Of a DNA stretch of 64,000 bases, positions 53,086-62,078 are shown piece after piece (within the stretch, counting starts at the first letter, position 1; each line of letters starts with the position of its first letter). The DNA comes from Streptomyces alanosinicus (GTDB lineage: Bacteria; Actinomycetota; Actinomycetes; Streptomycetales; Streptomycetaceae), in assembly GCF_014650595.1 (NCBI RefSeq), contig NZ_BMVG01000005.1, forward strand, positions 62,001 through 126,000, given 5' to 3'. The translations under genes and the position numbers were made by a program. The notes beneath the pieces were generated by a model, which was not told where the DNA came from, searched no databases, and was given only the letters and a program-made list of their open reading frames with translations.

Positions 53086-53721
53086 GTGCCTGGTGATCAC
53101 GCGCAGTTCGCTTCCGGAAAGGCGCCAGCCAGCAGCCGAAAGGTGTTCGGCCTCGGACTCTCGCGCACCGGAACCCGCTCGCTCACCCGCGCGCTGCGTA
53201 CCCTCGGGCTGGATGTGAGGCACTATCCCGCCGATCGTGGCACATGGGACACGCTGATGCGCGGCGATGCGCGTTTCCCGGTCCTCGACCACTGCGACGG
53301 GATCGCCGACATCACCTGCGTGCCGTACTACGAAGAGCTCGACCAGGCCTGGGCCGGCAGCAAGTACATCCTCACCGTCCGCGACGAGGAGAGCTGGCTG
53401 CGGTCGTGCCAGTTCCATTGGGCCCGGCCCGTGGAGAGCAAACGCGGGAAAGGGCAGGAATACCCGGAACTCCAGCGGTTCTTGCGCGCGGCCGTCTATG
53501 CGTGCCTCGAATTCGACGAGGACCGGTTCCGCCGCGTCTACCGGCGACATGTCGACAGCGTGCGGCGCTACTTCGCGGATCGCGAGGAGGACCTGCTGGT
53601 TCTCGATATCGCCGCGGGGGAAGGGTATGAGCGGCTGGCTCCCTTCCTCGGTCTGCCGATACCCGACGAGCCGTTCCCCCACCAGGGCCGCCGACCGGCC
53701 CCGGTAGGGGATCCCCAATGA
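53086..53721 (+). CDS. Sulfotransferase family protein (PAPS-dependent)
   Basis: A 211-residue P-loop sulfotransferase of the Sulfotransfer_4 type. The phosphosulfate loop is FGLGLSRTGTRSLTRALR, with LDVRHYPADRGTWDTLM behind it. The 3'-phosphate region is SKYILTVRDEESWLRSCQ. The C-terminus has DLLVLDIAAGEGYERLAPFL. It transfers sulfate from PAPS to a hydroxyl acceptor, here perhaps Tyr or a hydroxylated residue of the peptide. The start at GTG 53086 has GAGGAGG ten bases upstream. It overlaps the next gene by four bases. Confidence 0.8.
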   Translation: MPGDHAQFASGKAPASSRKVFGLGLSRTGTRSLTRALRTLGLDVRHYPADRGTWDTLMRGDARFPVLDHCDGIADITCVPYYEELDQAWAGSKYILTVRDEESWLRSCQFHWARPVESKRGKGQEYPELQRFLRAAVYACLEFDEDRFRRVYRRHVDSVRRYFADREEDLLVLDIAAGEGYERLAPFLGLPIPDEPFPHQGRRPAPVGDPQ

Positions 53722-55142
53722 CCGCGACCGGCTCCGGCGGCGTTCGTACCCTGGACCGCGACTTCTCGGCGGACAGCGGGCGCGTGGTGGACCTGGTCTT
53801 CCGCACGGTGGGAGAGCGCACCAGCGATCTCGCTCTGTCCTTGGCCATCAGGCACATCCGGCCCCGCCGGGTGCACGTCGTGGAGAACGTCAGACCCTTC
53901 CCGCGGGCACTGGAACGCATGCTCGCGATCGATCACGACGGCGCCTCGCATGTCGTGTACGTTGACGCCGACTGCCTCATCCTGGAGGACCTGCGGCCCT
54001 TTCTCGACGCCAACGGGCTCGCCTACGTCGACACCTATGTGCAAGACCGGTTCCGCGGCCGCATCCACTGCGGGGTCCACATCACGCGGACGGACCTGGT
54101 GCGGCGCATGCGCCGCGTCCGGATGCCGTACGGCACCAGCCATGCGGCCGTTGTACGGCCCGAGGCGTACTGCAGAAACGAAGCGCGGCGGGGGCTCCAG
54201 CTGGATGTGCAGCTCAAGGGCTTCTACATCCTCCATGACCACTTCCAGTACTTCGCCGACATTTTCGCCAAGTATGCTCTGCGTGAACTGCGCAGCCGCG
54301 GCGAGCTGTCACGCCTGCGGCTGGAGTCGGCCATGCAACGCTGGGACGGCAGCAGCGACTTCACCGTAGCCCGGGCAGCGGTCCACCACAGTAGACGGTC
54401 ACTGGCGCTGGGGGCCACGCCCAGGCAGTACGAGGCGTATGTACACGCCCTTCCTCGGACAGCGCAGCGGGAGACCGCCACGATGGGCCTGCCCGTACGC
54501 CCGGACCTGACGATGGAGCAGGTGCAGCGGGCGATCGCGGCGGACCCCGCACTCGCCCGGCCCCGGCCGCGGCCGAAGGTCTTCGTCCTCGGATTCCCCG
54601 GAACCGGCATCCGCAGCGTCGTCGACGCCCTGCACGAGCTGGGCTTCGACCTACCGCACCATCCGTTCGACCACGGCACTCTGGCCGCGGTCAGGCGCGG
54701 TGACGCGAGCTTTCCGCTGCTGCGGCACTACGACGGGCTGGCGGGCGTCCTCCCTCTTGTGTTCCTCGCCCAGCTCGACGCAGGCCATCCGGGTGCCCGG
54801 TTCATCCTCACCGTGCGGGCCAAGGAGACGTGGCTGAGCACATTACGCCGCCGCGGCACGCCCGGCTGCCCCCCCGACGCACCGCCGCGCGAACACGCGG
54901 TCCACCGGGAGGTCACGGACCTGCTGCAGGACGCGGTCCTAAGCAGCACTGACACCGGCCCCGAGGGCCTGTCCCGGGCGTACGACGAGCAGGTGGCCCG
55001 GGTCCGCGCACACTTCGCCCGCCGACCCCAGGACCTGCTGGTGCTTGACGTCGGCGGCGGCGAGGGCTGGGCGGAACTGGCCTCCTTCCTCGATGCAGTC
55101 CACTACCCCCACCAGCCCAGCAGCCTCTCGGCACCGGATTGA
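53718..55142 (+). CDS. Glycosyltransferase-like / sulfotransferase fusion protein
   Basis: A 474-residue two-domain protein. Residues 1-280 look like a GT-A glycosyltransferase: HIRPRRVHVVENVRPFPRAL, then the DxD-like SHVVYVDADCLILEDLRPFL and TYVQDRFRGRIHCGVHITR. Residues about 290-474 form a sulfotransferase domain (KVFVLGFPGTGIRSVVDAL, FILTVRAKETWLSTLRRRG, DLLVLDVGGGEGWAELASF) that is clearly homologous to the upstream sulfotransferase. The pair looks like a duplication with fusion. It could add and sulfate a sugar on the product. The domain order is unusual to me. Confidence 0.75.
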   Translation: MTATGSGGVRTLDRDFSADSGRVVDLVFRTVGERTSDLALSLAIRHIRPRRVHVVENVRPFPRALERMLAIDHDGASHVVYVDADCLILEDLRPFLDANGLAYVDTYVQDRFRGRIHCGVHITRTDLVRRMRRVRMPYGTSHAAVVRPEAYCRNEARRGLQLDVQLKGFYILHDHFQYFADIFAKYALRELRSRGELSRLRLESAMQRWDGSSDFTVARAAVHHSRRSLALGATPRQYEAYVHALPRTAQRETATMGLPVRPDLTMEQVQRAIAADPALARPRPRPKVFVLGFPGTGIRSVVDALHELGFDLPHHPFDHGTLAAVRRGDASFPLLRHYDGLAGVLPLVFLAQLDAGHPGARFILTVRAKETWLSTLRRRGTPGCPPDAPPREHAVHREVTDLLQDAVLSSTDTGPEGLSRAYDEQVARVRAHFARRPQDLLVLDVGGGEGWAELASFLDAVHYPHQPSSLSAPD

Positions 55143-55153
55143 GGACGCCGGCA

Positions 55154-56071
55154 ATGGACCAGGTCAGTCGTGCGAACACCACCGTTGTCTTCATCGGCGG
55201 CGCGGGGCACTCCGGATCGACCCTGCTCGGGCTGATCCTCGGTACCCATCCCGCGGTCTTCTACGCCGGCGAGGCCCAGAAGAGTATCTACCTGGATAAT
55301 CCGCAGGCACCGCAGAGGGCCCGCATGTGCAGACTCTGCGGCCCCGACTGCCCGGTATGGGGCGCGCTGCGGGTGGCCGACGGCCGAGAGCTGTACGAGA
55401 CGCTGTCGCAGCACACTGGACGGCCGGTCGTGGTCGACTCCGCCAAGCCCGTTCCGTGGATCGAGCAGCAGTCCGGCGCACTGCGCGGCGTGGTCCCGGT
55501 CCATCTGATCGTGCTGAGCAGAGACGGCCGTGCAGTGGTCAACTCCCGTGCCCGCAAGTACCCCGAGGTAACCCTGCGCCGTCACGTCGCCGACTGGAAG
55601 ATGCAGATGCGTGCCACCGAGGAGCTCGCCTCGCGGTGGGAGGGAGGGCGGGTGTGCCGAGTGCGCTACGAGGAGCTTGCCACAGACCCGGACACGGTCG
55701 TGCGCCGACTGTGCAGCGTCCTCGGCATCGGCTTCCGGGCCGGCATGCTCGACCCCTGGAGCAGCGAACATCACCCCCTCAGCGGCAACGACGGGACACA
55801 GTCCCTGCTCCGGCGGCCCCTGAACGCGGCGCAGCACCGCAGGGTCGCTCCGGCCTGGTCGGTCAGCCCCCGCAGCCGCGCATGGTACGCGGACCACCCG
55901 GGCGGTATCAGGCTCGACCTGCGCTGGAAGAGCGAGATGAGCGCCGAAGCACTCGCGACCTTCGAGAAGGTCGCAGGGCAGGCCAACCGGCCTTATGCCT
56001 GGGAGCCCGGCGAGGGGCCTCTGACCGCACCCGGCAGCCACGAGCGGCGGGCGGAGCCCTTGCCTCCTTAG
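55154..56071 (+). CDS. Sulfotransferase
   Basis: A 305-residue PAPS sulfotransferase of a different subfamily. The P-loop is VFIGGAGHSGSTLLGLILG, then a Cys-rich strip (MCRLCGPDCPVWG, near residue 60) that could bind a metal, VVVDSAKPVPWIEQQSG, and the 3'-phosphate binding IVLSRDGRAVVNSRARKY with CRVRYEELATDPDTVVRRL. The preferred start is the ATG at 55154; a TTG overlapping the previous stop would add five residues. It is last in the operon, before a strong terminator. Confidence 0.82.
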   Translation: MDQVSRANTTVVFIGGAGHSGSTLLGLILGTHPAVFYAGEAQKSIYLDNPQAPQRARMCRLCGPDCPVWGALRVADGRELYETLSQHTGRPVVVDSAKPVPWIEQQSGALRGVVPVHLIVLSRDGRAVVNSRARKYPEVTLRRHVADWKMQMRATEELASRWEGGRVCRVRYEELATDPDTVVRRLCSVLGIGFRAGMLDPWSSEHHPLSGNDGTQSLLRRPLNAAQHRRVAPAWSVSPRSRAWYADHPGGIRLDLRWKSEMSAEALATFEKVAGQANRPYAWEPGEGPLTAPGSHERRAEPLPP

Positions 56072-56085
56072 CCTCGATCTTGCAT

Positions 56086-56115
56086 AAGGGTCCGTCAGCA
56101 AGCTGACGGACCCTT
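56086..56115 (+). terminator. Terminator of the RiPP operon
   Basis: Arms aagggtccgtcagc (56086-56099) and its perfect complement (56102-56115) sit 15 bases past the last stop, followed by ttct. This is the clearest rho-independent-type terminator in the region and defines the operon's end. Confidence 0.85.
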
Positions 56116-56225
56116 TCTACTCGTTCGGAGCGGAGACTTCTGCTTGTGGGCAGACTGATGGCCCGGCTGCCGCGCCGGGTTCCACGGCTCCGGAGTGTGC
56201 TGTCGTAGGGACGGGACCCCGCTGG

Positions 56226-56578
56226 TCAGCCAGGGCTCGAGAGGGCATCGAGCCAGGCGAGTCGGACCACGGCCATCGTGGTGAGAATGCCCGACGCCGC
56301 ATACGAGCCCCCGCTCATCCGCGCCGTGAACTCCTCGACGCGGTCGCCGTCGAGGACCAGGTGCGAGTCGCTGTCCACGAAGCCTGAGAGGACCGCTCGT
56401 CCTTCCACGTCCACGCACCGGCCCGCGTCCGGAGCCTCGTTTGCCGGTCCGACAGACGACGTGCCCCCTCCGTCACCAGCGCCGCCCTCGCAATGGTGGC
56501 CGTCAGCCCCGTGCCGTACGTCGGATCGTTGGTGACCAGTTCGGATATCCCGGTGACGAGCACGGTCCCACTCGGCAT
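56226..56578 (-). pseudogene. Imidazolonepropionase (hutI) fragment
   Basis: The minus strand encodes the N-terminal part of HutI in two frames: GTVLVTGISELVTNDPTYG (from 56578), then RAVLSGFVDSDSHLVLDGDR followed by EEFTARMSGGSYAASGILTT to about 56226. The metal-site HxH of intact HutI is changed (SDSHL). Less than a third of the gene is left and it is frameshifted, so it is a relic, perhaps cut when DNA was inserted here. Confidence 0.65.
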
Positions 56579-56696
56579 GGCCGTCTCGTCTGTCCGCCTT
56601 GGCAGCAGAGACCAGCGTGTCGCTGTTCCGGGACGCGAGCCGCGTAAGCCCACTCGCGGAAAGAATTGCGCCACAGGAGAAGACCTGTCACAGCAC

Positions 56697-58050
56697 CAGG
56701 GCTTTGGCGTAGTCGCTTGACGTCAGGATCGTGATGGTCGGTCAGTTCGACTGGTTCCGGGAGCGTGACAGGCACGGGCTTCCAAGATCATGGAGTTCTC
56801 GACGCCCTGTGATCCGAGTGGAAGACCGTGCCTGTCGACGCATCATCGCCGATCCCGTCTGCCTTTGACCAACTCCGCCGTCATCCGGCGGCCGTGCCCG
56901 AGGACATCCCGGGCCTGCTGGAGCGGTTGGGCGAGGTACCCGACCCACGAGATCCCCGCGGCGTGCGACACGCTCTGGTTGTCGTACTCGCGCTGACCGC
57001 GTGCGCGGTTCTGGCCGGAGCAACCTCCCTGCTGGCAGTCGGCGAGTGGATAGCTGACGCCCCGTCCACTGTCCTGGAACGCCTTGGCATGCGGCCCGAT
57101 CCGCTGTGCCCGAAGCGGTGCCTGCCCGCGGAAACGACAGTACGGCGGCTGCTGGGCTGCATCGACGGCGACGCGTTGGACCAGGCGGTGGGCCTCTGGC
57201 TGGCCGACAGGCGCGCCAGCACCGACGGTCGGCTGCGCGCAGTGGCGGTAGACGGCAAGAGCCTGCGAGGAGTGGCCAGGGCCAAGGGCCGGAAGATTCA
57301 CCTGCTTGCCGCCTGCGATCACGTCCGCGGCCTGGTCCTGGCCCAGCTCGACGTGGGCGAGAAGACCAACGAGATCACCTGCTTCCAGCCGCTGCTTCAG
57401 AGCATCGCTGATCTGGCGGGCGTGGTCGTGACCAGCGACGCGATGCACACCCAGAGCGAGCACGCCGACTACCTGCTCGGCCGGGACGCGCACTACATCG
57501 TGATCGTCAAAGGGAACCAGAAGAAGCTCCGCAAGCAGCTCAAGTCCCTTCCGTGGAAGCAGATTCCGCTGCAGTCACGCAGCAGCGACGCCGGGCACGG
57601 CCGGAGCGAGATCCGTCGGATCAAGGTGTGCACGGTGAACAACCTGCGCTTCCCCGGGGCCCGCCAGGCCGTCCGGCTCAAGCGCCGCCGCGTGGACCAC
57701 AAGACCGGCAGGATCAGCATCAAGACCGTCTACGCGGTCACGAGCCTGAACGCCGAGCGAGCCACACCCGCCGAGCTCGCGAGCTTGATCCGCGACCATT
57801 GGAAGGTCGAGGCCCTGCACCATGTCAGGGATGTGACGTTCGCAGAGGATGCTTCCCAGCTGCGAACTGGTACGGCGCCTCGCGCCATGGCCACCTGGCG
57901 CAATCTCGCCATCGGCGCCCTCCGCCTGGCCGGCGAGACGAACCTGGCCTCCGCGCTGCGGCACAACGCCCGTGACGCCCACCGACCACTCGCCCTACTC
58001 GGCCTCACATGATCGCGAAGTGGACATCACGACACTTTGCCGAAGCCCTG
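56697..58050 (+). mobile_element. ISAs1-family insertion sequence
   Basis: A 1354-base element. The left end CAGGGCTTTGGCGTAGTC (56697) pairs with the right end, which reads CAGGGCTTCGGCAAAGTG inward from 58050; 11 of the first 12 bases agree. One intact transposase lies within. I found no matching target-site duplication in the flanks, suggesting later rearrangement next to the element. Confidence 0.8.
56828..58012 (+). CDS. ISAs1-family transposase
   Basis: A 394-residue DDE transposase, full length for the family. Catalytic residues are in [18 protein letters not shown] (first Asp), [18 protein letters not shown] (second Asp) and the Glu in [18 protein letters not shown]. The N-terminal domain has [20 protein letters not shown]. 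It is intact and begins 131 bases inside the left inverted repeat with a GTG. An older relative is left as a 3' relic at 43815-43955. Confidence 0.93.
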   Translation: MPVDASSPIPSAFDQLRRHPAAVPEDIPGLLERLGEVPDPRDPRGVRHALVVVLALTACAVLAGATSLLAVGEWIADAPSTVLERLGMRPDPLCPKRCLPAETTVRRLLGCIDGDALDQAVGLWLADRRASTDGRLRAVAVDGKSLRGVARAKGRKIHLLAACDHVRGLVLAQLDVGEKTNEITCFQPLLQSIADLAGVVVTSDAMHTQSEHADYLLGRDAHYIVIVKGNQKKLRKQLKSLPWKQIPLQSRSSDAGHGRSEIRRIKVCTVNNLRFPGARQAVRLKRRRVDHKTGRISIKTVYAVTSLNAERATPAELASLIRDHWKVEALHHVRDVTFAEDASQLRTGTAPRAMATWRNLAIGALRLAGETNLASALRHNARDAHRPLALLGLT

Positions 58051-58063
58051 ACTGAATGGCCTC

Positions 58064-58415
58064 GTGGTCAGCGACTCCACGATATCGGGGATCCATTCCT
58101 TCGTACGCAGCCATCCGCAGTCGTTCGGAGGCTCTTATCAGGATGAGAAGACACACACGGCGCACGTGTTGACCATTCCGGGAACAGACGCGGCAAGAGG
58201 CATGGCCGAGCCAACGGCTGGCTCGGCCGAATTCGCCGCACGAGCTGGGAAGAATCTCACGGTGTGGTATTCCGAACCTGTGACGGACAGCGTGCGAGTC
58301 GGTGCATCCCCAGGGCGTGATCAGCGCCGGCTCCACCAACGGCCTGGAGCTGGACTTCTCCGACATGGGCTTCGTGGACATCACGATGGGCGGCTACCCG
58401 GAGCCCACACACTGA
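58064..58415 (+). pseudogene. Frameshifted hypothetical gene next to the insertion sequence
   Basis: The first frame reads SIHSFV-like sequence and then YQDEKTHTAHVLTIPGTDAA and FAARAGKNLTVWYSEPVTDS up to about 58300. The tail continues in another frame as VHPQGVISAGSTNGLELDFS and MGFVDITMGGYPEPTH to the stop at 58413-58415. The start is missing or displaced by the insertion sequence 14 bases upstream. No family recognised. Confidence 0.5.
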
Positions 58416-58529
58416 GCATGCCTCCGCGCCCCGGGGCGGGTGGAGTATCAGCCCTGGGACGCGGAACCGGGAGAAACGCGATCACGTCAAACCCGTGCTC
58501 TGATAACGCCGACGCAGAAGGGCGGAACA

Positions 58530-58991
58530 GTGAGGATCCAATCAGCAGGCTCGTGCATCGTCACAGCGCTGCTTCTGCTTTCCATCGGCGGGTGCGGCAA
58601 GACCACGGCAACGGCAGGGAAACCTTCATCTCCGGGCGGAGGACCCACCGTGCACACGCTGCCGGTCAACCCTGCCGCTGCCCAGAAACCGGCCCTCCTG
58701 TCGAACACAGACGCACGCAACCTCACCGGCATGACCTGGCGCACGCTGCGTGCCCCCAGTACAGGAAAGCCCCTGGAGATGTCGGTTCACGTGCCGCCGT
58801 GCATGACCGTCCGAGGCGTTCACCTGCAGCCTCAAGGAAACGGCGTGCGAGTTGCAGCTCTCGGAAGTGCATCCGCCGGGAATGCCCGATGCGCACAGAG
58901 CGACAGGTGGCTGATAGCCGCAGTGCCTTGGTCGGCATCACTACCTGACAAGGTCGTTCACGCTCCTGTGCCGGACAGCCCGACATCTTGA
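58530..58991 (+). CDS. Putative lipoprotein
   Basis: A 153-residue exported protein starting at a GTG. The signal ends in a lipobox (LLLLSIGGC), then a Gly/Pro/Ser linker. Two Cys (CMTVRGVHL and RCAQSDRW) could form a disulfide in a small beta-rich domain that includes GMTWRTLRAPSTGKPLEMSV. GAAGGGCGGA lies upstream. I know no family; it is surrounded by relics but has an intact frame. Confidence 0.6.
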   Translation: MRIQSAGSCIVTALLLLSIGGCGKTTATAGKPSSPGGGPTVHTLPVNPAAAQKPALLSNTDARNLTGMTWRTLRAPSTGKPLEMSVHVPPCMTVRGVHLQPQGNGVRVAALGSASAGNARCAQSDRWLIAAVPWSASLPDKVVHAPVPDSPTS

Positions 58992-59059
58992 GCCGCACCT
59001 GACCCATCCCATGTCGTACACCTCGATGCCGTCCGGTGCGCAGTGTGGACCTCGAAGGC

Positions 59060-59345
59060 ACCTTCGTCACCGTCACTTACCTCATCCGGGACCGGGATTC
59101 GAAGTTCACTGCGCTCTTCGACCGGATCCTGGCAGCCGCCGGCGCCCAGACCGTGCTCACCGGCATCCGGATGCCGCGCAGAACTCAATCATGGAGCGCT
59201 GGGTCCAGACCTGCCGCCACAAACTTCTCGACCGCACGCACATCCGGAACGAGCGCCGACTGATCCGGGGCGCGTCTCTTGTCTGGACATACGCTGCCGG
59301 GACCGGCTCGCCGGAGTGATCCACGAGTACCGGCACGCCACCTGA
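59060..59345 (+). pseudogene. Relic of an IS481/IS3-type transposase (integrase core)
   Basis: The plus strand reads TYLIRDRDSKFTALFDRILA, the family's DxDSKF region, then in other frames NSIMERWVQTCRHKLLDRTH and VIHEYRHAT. This is the last third of an rve-domain transposase broken by at least two frameshifts. No inverted repeats were found. Confidence 0.65.
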
Positions 59346-59743
59346 CCTGGTCGGACGAAATATTCGGCAGCCGCACACCGTGAGTGCGGCGCTGTCGTGG
59401 TGGGTACGAACGCTGTCCGGAGCGGACTCATGACGGACAACAGGCGGCCGACGCCCCGAATCCTGTAATGGGCAAGCCGTCACCCGGGCCTGGCTGCGCG
59501 CCGACCACCGTCGTGCACCGCAATCCGATGGACGGCTGACACGGAGCGACCCGGACGCCGACACTCGGATCCGCCTCTTACCTGTATTTCCCACTACTTC
59601 CCATTCGAGTGAGAGAGCGGTGAGACCTATGCGCGGTTAAGCCTCCGTTCAGATTCCGTGCATGTCGACCGACGGATACTCCCCGAGATCCGGATTGCCC
59701 ACTGCGTCCGGATTGAGTTTTCGGGAGTCCTGAAAGGCCGTTC
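59346..59743. other. Intergenic region with no gene found
   Basis: About 400 bases between the transposase relic and the GT39 gene. I see no coding sequence. Near 59632-59655 a pair of TTAAG and TTCAG-like elements 11 bases apart precede the gene and could be a response-regulator site, but this is too weak to claim. Confidence 0.4.
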
Positions 59744-61756
59744 ATGCTCACCCCCCACAGGGAGCCGACCCGAGAGCGCGGCACCGAGCCCGCGCCGGCG
59801 TGCGCCATATCCGGCGTGCTGCCCCGTCCTCGCGGCGGCGGGTCGGCGCCGCCCGCACCCCGCACGGGTACGCCGCGGCCGACGTACGAACTCCCGGTGC
59901 TGCTGGGCATCGTGGCGGTCGCCGCCGTGCTCACTCTGTGGGGCCTGGACGACAGCTCGTTCCACGGGTTTTACGCGGCCGGCGTGCGCAGCATGACCGA
60001 CAATCCGGTCGCCTTCCTCTTCGGATCCTTCGACCCGGGCAACACGATCACCATCGACAAGCTGCCCGGCTACCTGTGGCCGCAGGCCCTGTCCGCGCTG
60101 GTCTTCGGCTTCCACCCATGGGCGCTGGTGCTGCCGCAGGCTGTCGAGGGCATGGCCTGCGTGGTCCTGCTCCATGGTCTGGTACGCCGCTGGGCGGGCG
60201 TGCCGGCCGGTCTGCTGGCAGCGGGCTTTTTGACCCTCACTCCCGTGTTCGTCGGCCTTGGGCGGTCCGTCACGGAGGACTCGCCGTTCACCTTGTTGCT
60301 GCTTCTGGCCGCCGTGGCCACCCAGCGGGCGACCGAGCGAGGCCGGGGACACTGGCTGCTGCTCGCGGGAGTGTGGGTGGGCCTGGCCTTCCAGTGCAAG
60401 ATGCTGGAGGCCTGGGCGGTGCTGCCCGCGCTCGCCGTCACCTACCTCGTCGCCGCGCCCACGGCCCTGCGCCGTCGGCTCGCGCACGTCGCGCTGGCCG
60501 GCGCGGTGGCGTTCGCCGTGTCGGTGTCGTGGATGGTGGTGGCCACGCTGACCCCGGCGTCTGACCGCCCCTACCTCGACGGCACCACGGACAACTCGGC
60601 GTACGGTCTGGTCGTCGGCTACAACTTCCTGACCCGCTTCCACGGCCTCGACGCGGCCGCCGCCGGCAGCGTCGCCCCCAACGAGAGCCTGCGGACGGCC
60701 GGCACCGGGCCCGGCATGGGCGACAGCGTCTGGAAGATGTTCAGCCCTGGGATAGCCACACAGACCGGATGGCTGTACCCGCTCGCCGTGCTCGGGGTCG
60801 CGGGCGGCGCATGGGCGCTGTGGCGGCGGCGTGCGGCGCGCACGGACCGGGTGCTGGCCGGCTATGTGCTGTGGGCATCATGGCTGGCCACGTTCTTCCT
60901 GGTGTTCAGCTTCGGCAGCGTGACCGGACACACCTACTACATGGGTGTCGTCGCCGTGGCGCTGGCCGCGATGGGCGGCGCCGGCGCCGTGCGGGCCTGG
61001 CGGGCGTGGAGCAGAGGCGGCCGACGAGCCTGGGTGCTGCCCGGCGTGATCGCCGTGAACCTCGCCTGGTGCGTGACCCTGACGCTGTGGTACCCGCACT
61101 TCTTCCCCTGGTTCGTCCCCACCGCCGCCGCCCTCGGCCTGGTCGCCCTGGTGCTGTCCTGCATCCGCCGACGGCCGCGCCTCGTCACGGCCGGCCTGGC
61201 CGCCGGCCTCGCCGCGGTCCTGTTCATCCCGGCCGCCTGGTCGGCGTCGGCGCTGTCCCTGCGCTACAACCAGCCCGGCTCGCTGGCCCGTGTGGGCCCC
61301 ACCAACCACCGGGTGGGCAACCCGCTCGCGAAACTCGGCCCGACCCGGGAACGCCTGCTGGCCTACCTGACCGCGCACCAAGGCGGCGCCGAGTACCTGG
61401 CCGCCGTACCCGGCTGGTGGGAGGCCGCGCCCTACATCATCTCCGCCAACGCGCACGTGCTGCCCATGGGCGGCTTCACCGGCCGGGCCCCGCATCCGAC
61501 GCCCGGTCGCTTCCGTGAGCTGATCGACACCGGCCGGCTGCGCTACGTCATCCTGAAGCGCGCCCAGGCGACCAGGAGCCTGGGCCACGCGGGCACGCCC
61601 ACTGCCGTGATCATGCGCTGGACCGTCGGCCACTGCACGGTCGTGCCCCCGGAGGCCTACGGCTCCGGTGACCACGCGGAGGCGCTGTACGACTGCGGCC
61701 CACATCACGATGGGCGGCCAAGGCCGAAGCACGTGAAGGTGTCTCATCGCCGGTGA
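59744..61756 (+). CDS. Glycosyltransferase family 39 (ArnT/PMT-like) membrane protein
   Basis: A 670-residue polytopic membrane glycosyltransferase using a polyprenyl-phosphate sugar. The first extracytoplasmic loop has the acidic motif near FGSFDPGNTITIDKLPGYLW, followed by membrane helices such as VAVAAVLTLWGLDDS and LLLLLAAVATQRATERG. A Pro/Arg-rich cytosolic N-terminus (about 50 residues) precedes the first helix. YLDGTTDNSAYGLVVGYN is typical of the actinobacterial subgroup. It probably glycosylates a surface lipid or polymer. It sits between relics and the integrase, with no functional partner visible. Confidence 0.87.
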   Translation: MLTPHREPTRERGTEPAPACAISGVLPRPRGGGSAPPAPRTGTPRPTYELPVLLGIVAVAAVLTLWGLDDSSFHGFYAAGVRSMTDNPVAFLFGSFDPGNTITIDKLPGYLWPQALSALVFGFHPWALVLPQAVEGMACVVLLHGLVRRWAGVPAGLLAAGFLTLTPVFVGLGRSVTEDSPFTLLLLLAAVATQRATERGRGHWLLLAGVWVGLAFQCKMLEAWAVLPALAVTYLVAAPTALRRRLAHVALAGAVAFAVSVSWMVVATLTPASDRPYLDGTTDNSAYGLVVGYNFLTRFHGLDAAAAGSVAPNESLRTAGTGPGMGDSVWKMFSPGIATQTGWLYPLAVLGVAGGAWALWRRRAARTDRVLAGYVLWASWLATFFLVFSFGSVTGHTYYMGVVAVALAAMGGAGAVRAWRAWSRGGRRAWVLPGVIAVNLAWCVTLTLWYPHFFPWFVPTAAALGLVALVLSCIRRRPRLVTAGLAAGLAAVLFIPAAWSASALSLRYNQPGSLARVGPTNHRVGNPLAKLGPTRERLLAYLTAHQGGAEYLAAVPGWWEAAPYIISANAHVLPMGGFTGRAPHPTPGRFRELIDTGRLRYVILKRAQATRSLGHAGTPTAVIMRWTVGHCTVVPPEAYGSGDHAEALYDCGPHHDGRPRPKHVKVSHRR

Positions 61757-61919
61757 CTACGGCGCCCTGTTCCACTTCGCGATCAAAGGGCGCCGGTGCT
61801 CGTGTACAGGCGCCTGATGAGGCCACACGTCGGTTGCGGGACTCCCTGAGTCTCCAAGAACACCGCCCGGGACGGCCGGCTCGCCGGAGATCCGTATTGG
61901 TCCGTCCGCGTTCCATCGA

Positions 61920-62042
61920 ATGCTTGCGCGCGGGGAAGCACCCCGCATGGTCAAGTTGCCCAATGGCGAGCTGCGCTGTCGTCGCGCTGATCTTGATGCC
62001 TGGTGGGATATGTGCGAGAGGGATTCCGGTACTTGGCGATGA
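61920..62042 (+). pseudogene. Truncated excisionase-like gene
   Basis: A 40-codon frame ending RADLDAWWDMCERDSGTWR. The part VKLPNGELRCRRADLDAWW matches the C-terminal wing of helix-turn-helix excisionases in actinobacterial integrative elements, but the recognition helices are missing. Its stop overlaps an ATG at 62039 (ATGA) that begins MSYNLRFGDIRV, the usual start of the partner integrase. Confidence 0.55.
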
Positions 62043-62078
62043 GCTACAACCTCCGCTTCGGGGACATACGAGTCATTC

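Noticed and set aside
59630..59660. PHO-box-like or response-regulator repeat before the GT39 gene
   Set aside because: Only five of seven bases match per half-site, which is near chance for the motif.
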